Origin: an uncultured bacterium
GTDB lineage: Bacteria > Cyanobacteriota > Vampirovibrionia > Gastranaerophilales > Gastranaerophilaceae
Direction: 5' to 3'
NCBI GenBank assembly: GCA_900314375.1
Contig: OMVC01000035.1
Span: 1 to 14,522, forward strand
DNA: 14,522 nt
Shown here piece by piece: positions 7,081 through 14,053 of this stretch (the first letter of the stretch is position 1; every line of letters begins with the position of its first letter). The notes under the pieces are model-generated. The model worked only from the letters and a program-made list of their open reading frames with translations, searched no databases and had not been told where the DNA came from. Position numbers and translations under genes: made by a program.

Positions 7081-7088
7081 TAAAAAAA

Positions 7089-8387
7089 ATGAAATGTACT
7101 AAATGTAATTCGGAATTTGAGATATACAATAAGCACGGATTTAGAATACCATATTGTCCTGAAACAAAAGAAATTTTCTTAAAATTTCCAATCTTGAAAA
7201 CTATGGCAGAAAAAATGGATTTAAAATCTGAAATTATTAATCCAAATGACATTGAGGCTATTAATTTAAAAGAAACACCTGTAACTTGTCCTGCATGCGG
7301 TCAAACAATGGAAAAAGTTTATTTTAACGGTGTTGTTTTGGATAAATGTCCGGCTTGTCAAGGAATATTATTTGATAATGGTGAATTAGGCAGATTTTTC
7401 AAAATATTTATGAAACAAAAACCTGATGTGATGGATAATTTAAAATTTATCGATACATACTGCAATAATGAAGCTGCTCAATGTAAAACAACCGCACGCG
7501 AAATTGAAATTCAAAGCAAAGAAAGAGAATATCCCGCAAGTTCTATGAACGGGTTTGTAGCACTTGCATTCATTCTTATTGCAGCAATTTTTTGCCTGAT
7601 ATTTACAGTAAGCGGCGTATTTTTTGCAGGATTGTCATTTTTAGGAATTGGCGGATTTGTTATTCTTGCATTTATGCTTACGGGATTTAAGCTGTTAAAA
7701 CCGCAAGAAGCAATGGTATTAACGGTTTTTGGTAAGTATGTCGGTACATTAAAAGGTGCAGGTTTTCACTATGTGAACCCGTTTGCACAAAGCGTAACCC
7801 CTTTCCAACCAATATCATTAAAAGCAAGAACTCTTGATAACGGCAGACAAAAAATTAATGATGAAATCGGAAACCCGATAGAAGTTGGGATTATCGTAAT
7901 TTGGGAAGTTCAAGATACCGCAAAGGCAATATTTAATGTTGATAATTATACAAATTTCTTATCTTCACAAAGCGATTCCGCACTTCGTAATATTGTTAGA
8001 ATGTATCCGTATGATGCACCGGAAGATAGCGGTGTACAATCATTACGAGGGGACAGCCAAGAAATTTCCGCAAAACTAAAAGCAGAAATTCAACGCAGCG
8101 TAAAAGTTGCAGGGCTAAATATTATTGATGCAAAGATTACACACCTTGCTTATGCTCCCGAAATTGCAGTAGCTATGTTACAAAGACAACAAGCATCTGC
8201 CGTTATTGATGCAAAGAAAACAATCGTTGAAGGAGCTGTCGGAATGGTTGAAATGGCTCTTAACAAACTTAGTGCAAACAATATTGTAACTCTTGATGAA
8301 GCAGAAAAAGCTAAAATGGTTAACAATCTGCTTGTTACTCTGTGTTCAAACAAAGAAGCTCAACCGATAGTAAAAAGCGGGGGATAA
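7089..8387 (+). CDS. Zinc-ribbon (zf-TFIIB-like) / two-TM / SPFH (band 7) fusion protein
   Basis: A 432-residue protein with three parts. Residues 1-105 hold Cys motifs: C3-x2-C6, and a zinc ribbon C67-x2-C70-x16-C87-x2-C90 followed by QGILFDNGELGRF, the layout of zf-TFIIB domains (CPxC...LDxCPxCxGxWxDxGEL). Residues about 155-200 form two hydrophobic segments. From about 203 on is an SPFH/band 7 domain (KPQEAMVLTVFGKYVGTLKGAGFHYVNPF, split here only by its known landmarks VLTVFGKY and GFHYVNP). The tail has helical QRQQASAVIDAKK and AEKAKMVNNLL. SPFH proteins oligomerise on membranes and organise microdomains or proteases. The ribbon would lie on the cytoplasmic side if both TMs cross. Function of the fusion is unknown. 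No NfeD or FtsH partner lies next to it. Confidence 0.9.
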   Translation: MKCTKCNSEFEIYNKHGFRIPYCPETKEIFLKFPILKTMAEKMDLKSEIINPNDIEAINLKETPVTCPACGQTMEKVYFNGVVLDKCPACQGILFDNGELGRFFKIFMKQKPDVMDNLKFIDTYCNNEAAQCKTTAREIEIQSKEREYPASSMNGFVALAFILIAAIFCLIFTVSGVFFAGLSFLGIGGFVILAFMLTGFKLLKPQEAMVLTVFGKYVGTLKGAGFHYVNPFAQSVTPFQPISLKARTLDNGRQKINDEIGNPIEVGIIVIWEVQDTAKAIFNVDNYTNFLSSQSDSALRNIVRMYPYDAPEDSGVQSLRGDSQEISAKLKAEIQRSVKVAGLNIIDAKITHLAYAPEIAVAMLQRQQASAVIDAKKTIVEGAVGMVEMALNKLSANNIVTLDEAEKAKMVNNLLVTLCSNKEAQPIVKSGG

Positions 8388-8404
8388 AATACAGACATTA
8401 AGTA

Positions 8405-8442
8405 TAAAAAAATAGCCTCAAAGATTTTGAGGCTATTTCTTT
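8405..8442. terminator. Bidirectional terminator between SPFH fusion and rpoD
   Basis: AATAGCCTCAAA (8411-8422) pairs with TTTGAGGCTATT (8426-8437) in a perfect 12-bp stem with a 3-nt loop. T-rich sequence follows on the plus strand (TCTTTT) and an A run precedes it (8405-8410), which becomes a T run on the minus strand. It therefore serves both convergent genes. Confidence 0.9.
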
Positions 8443-8444
8443 TA

Positions 8445-9533
8445 TTATTCAACATATTCTTCCAAACGTTTTTTACGATTTGGATGACGAAGTTTTCTTA
8501 AGGCTTTTGCTTCAATTTGTCTGATACGTTCTCTTGTTACGCCAAACAACTGTCCTACTTCTTCCAATGTTCTTTGTCTGCCGTCATCCATACCAAAACG
8601 TAATCTCAATACATCACGTTCTCTCGGTGAAAGCGTACATAAAACTTCTGCCAAATCTTCCTTTAGCAATTCAGAAGCTACCATTTTGACAGGAGCATCT
8701 GCTTCTTTGTCTTCAATAAAATCACCCAGACGAGAATCTTCTTCTTTACCTATAGGAGTTTCTAAAGATAACGGTTCTTGAGCAATTTTTATGATTTCAC
8801 GAAGTTTTGAAATAGAAACATTCATTTCAGCTGCCAATTCTTCTTCGGTCGGCTTTCTTGAATATTCTTGCGCTAATTTTCTTGTAACTTTTTTCAATTT
8901 GTTAATTGTTTCAACCATGTGAACAGGAATTCTGATTGTTCTTGCCTGGTCTGCTATTGCACGGGTAATAGCTTGTCTAATCCACCATGTTGCATAAGTT
9001 GAAAACTTGAAACCTCTTTCATGGTCAAATTTTTCAGCTGCACGTATTAAACCTAAATTGCCTTCTTGTATTAAATCCAAGAACAACATTCCACGCCCGA
9101 TATATTTTTTAGCAATACTTACGACTAAACGTAAATTTGCCTGAACTAATTTTCTTTTTGCGATTGCACCCGGCGTTCCGCCTTCAAGAATTTGTCTTGC
9201 CAATGCTATTTCTTCGTTTGCGGATAACAATTTAATTCTGCCGATTTCACGAAGATACAATCTTACAGGGTCATCTATTGCAATACTTTTCGGAACTTCT
9301 ATTTCACGACCGTCTACATCATCAGAAGAATGCATCATATAAATATCGTCAGATGATACTTTATCTCCCATTTTAGACGTAACAATATCTTCTATATTAT
9401 CCGTTGAAATTTCAACGTTCATATAGTTCATTGAATCATTTTCCAATGAATCTTCTTCGTCTATATTTCGTAAATCCAGTGATTCCTCTTCGTCTATACT
9501 TATTACAGAAGAAGGTTGTCTTTTTCTTGTCAT
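8445..9533 (-). CDS. rpoD: Primary RNA polymerase sigma factor (sigma-70/SigA type)
   Basis: Gives RNA polymerase its specificity for housekeeping promoters. The 362-residue protein has region 1.2 (about 86-118), region 2 with GNLGLIRAAEKFD and STYATWWIRQAITRAIADQ (Q187 and T190 are the -10-reading positions), region 3, and region 4.2 TLEEVGQLFGVTRERIRQIE with KALRKLR (322-349). Region 1.1 is not recognisable. Its place is taken by an acidic N-terminus of about 80 residues with a near-duplicate heptad, IDEEESL (13-19) and IDEEDSL (24-30). Position directly after dnaG and the canonical motifs favour the principal sigma rather than a group 2 paralogue. The ATG abuts the dnaG TAG with no gap, and CGGAG within dnaG is its ribosome site, so translation is probably coupled. 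Confidence 0.93.
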   Translation of the reverse strand: MTRKRQPSSVISIDEEESLDLRNIDEEDSLENDSMNYMNVEISTDNIEDIVTSKMGDKVSSDDIYMMHSSDDVDGREIEVPKSIAIDDPVRLYLREIGRIKLLSANEEIALARQILEGGTPGAIAKRKLVQANLRLVVSIAKKYIGRGMLFLDLIQEGNLGLIRAAEKFDHERGFKFSTYATWWIRQAITRAIADQARTIRIPVHMVETINKLKKVTRKLAQEYSRKPTEEELAAEMNVSISKLREIIKIAQEPLSLETPIGKEEDSRLGDFIEDKEADAPVKMVASELLKEDLAEVLCTLSPRERDVLRLRFGMDDGRQRTLEEVGQLFGVTRERIRQIEAKALRKLRHPNRKKRLEEYVE

Positions 9534-11420
9534 CTAATTCATCTCCGATTTTTGTCTAATTTTCTTTAGTTTATCTCTTAGTTGTATTTGAAGTTTCAAT
9601 GCCTCAGGATCATTGTCATCTATCCCTTTGTAGAGTTCTTTATTATTTTTTGCTTCCTCTATATGTTTACATTTATTGATTTTTGCAATCATCTCGTGAA
9701 TGGCATTTTCAAACTCTTCATCACTCAATCCGCGATAACTCTGGGCATGCTCTATAAGTTCCGGCAAAAGCGCCTGTGCTTCAGCATTATCAACAAATTC
9801 AGTGTATAAATGTTCTATTAATTCTTTCACATTATTTACGGTACATATAGATTTGTCAATTGTAGATTTAACAATTATTAATATTTTATCATCAAATGCA
9901 ACGTCTGACATCATTTCATTAATTTGGGCAAACGAAAAATGATTGTCAGGTACTAGAAAAACGCTCAATAAATTTTTTTGCGCTTTTTGTAAAATGGAAT
10001 TACTTTTTGTTACATTCTTAACAATTCGTTCGGGTTTTGGAGAATTAGCACGTTCATAAGATTCAACTTCAGATTTTATGACAGAAGAATCTATCCCCAA
10101 AACTTGCGAAACTGACTCTATATATTCGGCGCGAATAATAGTATTTTTTATTTCACATAACACAGGTATAATTGAAGATATGTATTGCGCACGCTCTTGA
10201 GGGGTTTTATAATTATCTTTCTGTTTCAATATACTGTCTATTCTGAAATCTATAAATAAAGGAGCATTTTCAATATACATTTTGTATGCTTCTGCACCGA
10301 CAGAACGAACAAATTCATCAGGATCTTTCCCTTCAGGAGGAGCAATAACCCTTATTTCGCAAGAATATTTATCATTGTTTGTTGCAACATAACTTTCATC
10401 AAATTGTTTAATATCACCTAAACCTTCAAAAACTTCTTTTATAACGGATGCTCCGCGTGCAGTTGCTTTTTGTCCTGCAGAATCCGTATCAAAAGATAAA
10501 TAAATTCTTCTGGATTTGGTATACCTTGAAAGTAATCTTACATGCTCTGCAGTTAACGATGTTCCGCAAGATGCAACACAGTTTTCTATTCCATGCGCTT
10601 GAGAAGATATTACATCAAAATATCCTTCCATCAAAATTACGGCATCTTCTTTTCTTATTGCCTCTTTTGCAGTATATAATCCGTACAATAAACGGCTTTT
10701 ATTATATATAAGTGAGTCGGATGAATTTAGGTATTTAGGAGCTTGACCTTCTTCTAAAGCTCTTGCACCAAATGCAACAAATTCTCCGTTTTCGTTTTGA
10801 ATAGGGATAATTATTCTGCCGCGAAAACGATCTATAAACCCGCCTTTTTCACTTTTTAGTATAAGACCTGCTTTTTCCAAAACTTCATTTGAAAAGTCTT
10901 TTCTCAATTCATCATACAAAGTAGAATAAGATTTTGGAGCTACTCCGATATGGAATTTTTTGATTATATCTGTACCTATTCCGCGTTTTGTTAAGTAATC
11001 TAACGCCATTTTTGCATTATCAGATTTTTCTCTTAATAATAAATCATGATAGAATTCTGCGGCTACCGTTGTTGCCATCAGCATGTTATCTTTTAGTTCT
11101 TTGGTTGAGCCATCAGTTTTATGAGATTTAGGAACTTCAAGGCCGAATTTGTCAGCAAGCTCAATAATGACATCTTTAAAATCCATATTTTTTGTTTTCA
11201 TAATGAACTTTATAGCATCACCAGCCTCGCCGCAGCTAAAACATTTATATATCCCCATTGACGGAGTAACAGCAAAAGACGGGTGTTTATCTTTATGAAA
11301 AGGGCACAACCCCCAATACGTATTGCCACGCTTTTTCAAAACAACTTGTTCTGATACAACTTCAACAATATCTAATCGGCTCTTTATCTCTTGAATTAAT
11401 TCATCCCACGTATTTGCCAT
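9534..11420 (-). CDS. dnaG: DNA primase
   Basis: Synthesises RNA primers for the replication fork with the DnaB helicase. The 628-residue protein has the CHC2-type zinc-binding domain (C39, H42, C60, C63 in GLCPFHKDKHPSF and YKCFSCGEAGDAI). The RNA polymerase domain carries FRGRIIIPIQN, and the Toprim core has MEGYFDV (E265), CGTSLT and FDTDSAG (D311, D313). The C-terminal helicase-interacting part is divergent. An apparent insertion of about 20 residues (around 331-350) sits between the Toprim core and the conserved GKDPDEF motif. The start matches the usual DnaG N-terminus (EIKSRLDIVEVVSEQVVLKKRG), yet there is no Shine-Dalgarno. It is the first gene of a dnaG-rpoD operon without rpsU. Confidence 0.97.
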   Translation of the reverse strand: MANTWDELIQEIKSRLDIVEVVSEQVVLKKRGNTYWGLCPFHKDKHPSFAVTPSMGIYKCFSCGEAGDAIKFIMKTKNMDFKDVIIELADKFGLEVPKSHKTDGSTKELKDNMLMATTVAAEFYHDLLLREKSDNAKMALDYLTKRGIGTDIIKKFHIGVAPKSYSTLYDELRKDFSNEVLEKAGLILKSEKGGFIDRFRGRIIIPIQNENGEFVAFGARALEEGQAPKYLNSSDSLIYNKSRLLYGLYTAKEAIRKEDAVILMEGYFDVISSQAHGIENCVASCGTSLTAEHVRLLSRYTKSRRIYLSFDTDSAGQKATARGASVIKEVFEGLGDIKQFDESYVATNNDKYSCEIRVIAPPEGKDPDEFVRSVGAEAYKMYIENAPLFIDFRIDSILKQKDNYKTPQERAQYISSIIPVLCEIKNTIIRAEYIESVSQVLGIDSSVIKSEVESYERANSPKPERIVKNVTKSNSILQKAQKNLLSVFLVPDNHFSFAQINEMMSDVAFDDKILIIVKSTIDKSICTVNNVKELIEHLYTEFVDNAEAQALLPELIEHAQSYRGLSDEEFENAIHEMIAKINKCKHIEEAKNNKELYKGIDDNDPEALKLQIQLRDKLKKIRQKSEMN

Positions 11421-11426
11421 AATAAA

Positions 11427-11456
11427 ATTGTAACATCAATAAAATGTTTGTGTAAA
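11427..11456 (-). promoter_or_regulatory. dnaG-rpoD promoter, probably giving a leaderless mRNA
   Basis: On the minus strand TTTACA (11456-11451) and TACAAT (11432-11427), each five of six to consensus, are 18 bp apart. The -10 ends only 6 bases before the dnaG ATG, about where transcription would start. No ribosome-binding sequence fits between them. Confidence 0.55.
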
Positions 11457-11516
11457 ACTTGATAAATTTATCATTCATTTAGCCGGTATTTCGCCTCGAA
11501 AATTGAATTTACACAA

Positions 11517-11549
11517 ATTAAAAGTCGATTATTGCATACAATAATCGAC
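11517..11549 (-). terminator. Terminator of the 139-residue gene
   Basis: Minus-strand GTCGATTATTG pairs with CAATAATCGAC (arms at 11539-11549 and 11524-11534) over 11 bp with a 4-nt loop, followed by TTTTAATTT. It separates the 139-residue gene from dnaG-rpoD, so the latter needs its own promoter. Confidence 0.85.
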
Positions 11550-11586
11550 GGTGTGAAGTGAGTAAATATATATTTATAAGTCATTA

Positions 11587-12006
11587 TTATACTTCTTTAG
11601 CAAACAAATCGGCAAACGGACCGTTCGGGTCCTCGATGCGAGCAGCAACAGCAGCGTCATCAACCTGTTTCATTGCAGGCAGAATAACCGTTGAAACACC
11701 ATTTGCAACACTTGCAACTTGTTCAGGAGTAACTTTGAAATTTTTGTATCCTAAACTTGCCAAAATTTTGTTTGTTTCATCTGCAATAGCTTTATCTTTA
11801 ATACCTGCGGCATTAAAACGTAAACCATAAAGATTTTGAGCATTTTGCGTTAATAAATCTGTTTCATTTTCCAATCCCTTGAATACAGCCGTTTGTTCAG
11901 CTTCAACTTGTTCTTCTTTTGTGTCGGCTGCCTTTCTTGCAGCATCTTTATCAACACGCAAATTAAAGTTGTTGTAGTTGTTAAATCTGTTAAATTCTAC
12001 TGCCAT
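11587..12006 (-). CDS. Unrecognised 139-residue soluble protein
   Basis: I do not recognise this protein. It starts with an Asn/Phe-rich segment (FNRFNNYNNFNLRV, residues 5-18), followed by a charged Ala/Glu/Lys helix-forming stretch (19-42). The remainder is Ala- and Val-rich, with KILASLGYKNFKVTPEQVA (about 80-98) and an acidic C-terminus. There is no signal peptide, membrane segment or cysteine. AAGGAGT upstream of the ATG and the strong terminator downstream show an independently expressed, real gene. Conserved helical architecture might suggest a structural or binding protein, but no function can be assigned. It is divergent from the response regulator, whose product might control it. 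Confidence 0.85.
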   Translation of the reverse strand: MAVEFNRFNNYNNFNLRVDKDAARKAADTKEEQVEAEQTAVFKGLENETDLLTQNAQNLYGLRFNAAGIKDKAIADETNKILASLGYKNFKVTPEQVASVANGVSTVILPAMKQVDDAAVAARIEDPNGPFADLFAKEV

Positions 12007-12096
12007 TTTCGATGACTCCTTATATTTTACTCACATTTATATCTTCGGCATGATGTTTAATTATCTTTAATGTTTTTACAAACAAAACAGGAGTTT

Positions 12097-12113
12097 TGTA
12101 ACAAATCGTTACA
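12097..12113. promoter_or_regulatory. Inverted repeat TGTAAC-N5-GTTACA in divergent promoter region
   Basis: Perfect 6-bp arms with a 5-bp spacer lie between the 139-residue gene and the response regulator. It looks like a dimer binding site. Related GTTAACA/GTTACA half-sites occur in tandem at 13968-13984, in the other divergent region. Confidence 0.35.
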
Positions 12114-12160
12114 TATAAATATATTGCATACACGAATTTTAATATTCATATTAAAAAACA

Positions 12161-12189
12161 TTGAAAATTAACCAATTGGCTAATATGAA
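12161..12189 (+). promoter_or_regulatory. Candidate response-regulator promoter with palindromic spacer
   Basis: TTGAAA (12161-12166) and TATGAA (12184-12189) are 17 bp apart. The spacer is almost filled by TTAACCAATTGGCTAA (12168-12183), an imperfect 16-bp palindrome with one mismatched pair. A factor bound there would block polymerase, so autoregulation is possible. Confidence 0.35.
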
Positions 12190-12248
12190 CTCAACTTTTG
12201 CGGAATACAGTAGAAGTATAAGCGATTGAATGGTATTACTATTTTATT

Positions 12249-12254
12249 GGGGGA
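12249..12254 (+). promoter_or_regulatory. Ribosome-binding site deciding the response-regulator start
   Basis: GGGGGA lies 7 bases before the ATG at 12262. An in-frame ATG at 12226 lacks such a site, and its extra 12 residues precede the usual start of the receiver domain. Confidence 0.8.
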
Positions 12255-12261
12255 AATTTGT

Positions 12262-12936
12262 ATGACAAAAAAAGAAAATTGTATTTCTGTAATTATCGTA
12301 GAGGATTTCAAACTAACAAGAGTAGGTCTAAGATGCGCACTAAACTCAAACGCAGATATTGATGTTGTCGCAGAAGCTGAAGATGCAGCAAGCGGCTTGG
12401 AGAAAATTTCAAAACTTAAGCCTGCTGTTGTGCTTATGGATTTAGGCTTGCCAAAAATGAACGGAATAGAAGCCATTATAAAATTGAGAGAATTCTCAAA
12501 AGATATAAAAATTATTGCACTAACATCTCACGACAGAGAAGAAGAAGTTGTTGCAGCTTTGAGTTCAGGCGCAAATGCATATTGTTTAAAAGATATTGAC
12601 CCGGAAAAACTGGCTGATGTCATAAGAGATGTAAATAATGGTGTTTGTTGGCTTGATCCGCTGATAGCGGGATATGCACTAAATTCTATTCCAAAAGTAG
12701 GAGATAGTGCTCTTATCGGCGAACACGCAAATCCGCACAATCAAGTGCCGCTAACTGAAAGAGAACAAGAAGTGCTTAAACATCTTGTTGCAGGAAAAAG
12801 CAATACAGAAATTGCAAAAGAATTAATAGTTAGTGTTCACACAGCTAAAGCGCATGTTTGTTCAATTTTGCAAAAAATGTGCGTCAATGACAGAGTTCAA
12901 GCTGCAGTAAAAGCTGTAAAAGAAGGTATGGTTTAA
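12262..12936 (+). CDS. NarL/FixJ-family response regulator
   Basis: A 224-residue two-domain DNA-binding regulator. The receiver domain (about 8-125) has the acidic pair E14-D15, phospho-acceptor D60 in VLMDLGLPKMNG, T88 and K110, so all phosphorylation residues are present. After a linker comes a LuxR-type helix-turn-helix (about 164-224) with LTEREQEVLKHLVAGKSNTEIA and VSVHTAKAHVCSILQKM. It should be phosphorylated by a histidine kinase and bind DNA as a dimer. No kinase gene is in the window, so it is an orphan here. It is divergent from the 139-residue gene and convergent with maf, with 20 bp between stops and no terminator. Its targets cannot be read from the sequence. Confidence 0.94.
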   Translation: MTKKENCISVIIVEDFKLTRVGLRCALNSNADIDVVAEAEDAASGLEKISKLKPAVVLMDLGLPKMNGIEAIIKLREFSKDIKIIALTSHDREEEVVAALSSGANAYCLKDIDPEKLADVIRDVNNGVCWLDPLIAGYALNSIPKVGDSALIGEHANPHNQVPLTEREQEVLKHLVAGKSNTEIAKELIVSVHTAKAHVCSILQKMCVNDRVQAAVKAVKEGMV

Positions 12937-12956
12937 AAAACTATATTCCTCTTTAT

Positions 12957-13523
12957 CTATTCTGCCTTTAGTAAATTTTCAACAAGTTTTGACGGGAGCC
13001 CGATAACATTATCCATCGCCCCGTCAACTTTTTTTATATAACCGTCAGGCAATTCTTGTATTCCGTATGCTCCTGCTTTATCAAACGGTCTGTAATTTTC
13101 TATATAATATTTTATTTGTTCTGATGTTAAATTTTCAAAAGTAACATAAGTTGTATCAGATTGAGTTTTTGAACTTAAGTTTCTGCTATTGACAACACTG
13201 ACAGATGTTACAACAAAATGGGTTCTGCCGGAAAGCTTTTTTAACATAATAAAAGCTTCATCATAATCTTTCGGTTTGCCTAAAATTTTATTATCCACTA
13301 CAACTATTGTATCTGCCCCAATCACTTTGCAATCTTCATTCTGCAATTCGCGTGCAACATACAAAGCTTTATTATATGCAAGATTTTCTACAAATTCATA
13401 AGAGAAATCCGTCTTATCATGTGGTTCCACATAAGAAGACGGAATAATTTCAAAATCCAATTTCATTTTTTTCAGAATATCTGCCCTTCTGGGAGATGAA
13501 GAGCCAAGGATAATTTTTCCCAT
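12957..13523 (-). CDS. maf: Maf-family nucleoside triphosphate pyrophosphatase (dTTP/UTP type)
   Basis: Hydrolyses non-canonical or excess pyrimidine nucleoside triphosphates to monophosphates plus pyrophosphate, and is linked in some bacteria to septum inhibition. The 188-residue length is normal for the family. The signature SSSPRR (8-13), GADTIV (D71), LGKP (K84) and FDKAGAYGIQ (147-156) are all present, ending with NVIGLP. The KAGAYGIQ motif points to the YhdE-like dTTP/UTPase branch rather than the YceF branch. The start is fixed by AAGGAGG six to seven bases upstream. It follows the 79-residue gene after 54 bp, probably in one transcript. Confidence 0.95.
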   Translation of the reverse strand: MGKIILGSSSPRRADILKKMKLDFEIIPSSYVEPHDKTDFSYEFVENLAYNKALYVARELQNEDCKVIGADTIVVVDNKILGKPKDYDEAFIMLKKLSGRTHFVVTSVSVVNSRNLSSKTQSDTTYVTFENLTSEQIKYYIENYRPFDKAGAYGIQELPDGYIKKVDGAMDNVIGLPSKLVENLLKAE

Positions 13524-13577
13524 TTTGCGCCTCCTTACTTATATTCTATCAAAAATAAGAAGATACGCGAAACTTTT

Positions 13578-13817
13578 TTAACTTTGTCCTAAACTCTTTT
13601 GATATCTTGCTGTTCTCGCATTTATCGCATAACAAGCTATATTTAAACGCTGGCGCAATTCCATCATGTTTCTTAATGTCGCTGCATAATCATTCATTGC
13701 TTCCAACATTTTGTTAGGATCAACCATTGATTCCACATTATCGTGATTATCAACTTTTTCTTCCTGATACTTTTGTACCAACATTCTGTCTATGTAATCA
13801 TCCGCACCAATACTCAT
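13578..13817 (-). CDS. Unrecognised 79-residue helical protein
   Basis: I do not recognise this small protein. An acidic N-terminal third (MSIGADDYIDRML...) precedes a long Met/Leu/Arg-rich amphipathic helix (about 35-75; NKMLEAMNDYAATLRNMMEL), suggesting a coiled-coil or helical bundle. It has no membrane segment or signal peptide and a single cysteine. A strong AGGGAGG seven bases before the ATG shows it is translated. It lies upstream of maf in the same direction and divergent from the dehydratase activase relative. The overall look is of a small structural or adaptor protein; no function is assigned. Confidence 0.8.
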   Translation of the reverse strand: MSIGADDYIDRMLVQKYQEEKVDNHDNVESMVDPNKMLEAMNDYAATLRNMMELRQRLNIACYAINARTARYQKSLGQS

Positions 13818-14016
13818 AGTGTTGCCTCCCTATTGATTTTGAAATTGTGATTTTGTGTAGTGTATTGCCTAGTTTTTGATTCCTATCCTTAAAAAATCAA
13901 TCCCAGATATTCCTTATAATTTAATAAAGTATTTGTCTTTTACAGAATTGACTTTTTTTATACATTTGTTAACATTTTGTTACATACTTTATGTTTTATA
14001 TTTTATAAGATTTTTA

Positions 14017-14025
14017 TGTTATTAT
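14017..14025 (+). promoter_or_regulatory. Extended -10 promoter candidate for the activase-related gene
   Basis: TG-T-TATTAT is an extended -10 element about 28 bases before the ATG. There is no good -35, as is common with extended -10 promoters. It would give a leader of about 22 bases that contains the AGGGA ribosome site (14042-14046). Confidence 0.4.
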
Positions 14026-14053
14026 GTTTATAGTAGAAATTAGGGATAAAATT

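Noticed and set aside
7023..7088. 22-codon N-terminal extension of the SPFH fusion
   Set aside because: No ribosome site at the upstream ATG, and the extension would cover the likely promoter. AAGGGAGG selects the ATG at 7089.
12226..12261. 12-residue extension of the response regulator
   Set aside because: No ribosome site at that ATG, and GGGGGA is placed for the ATG at 12262.
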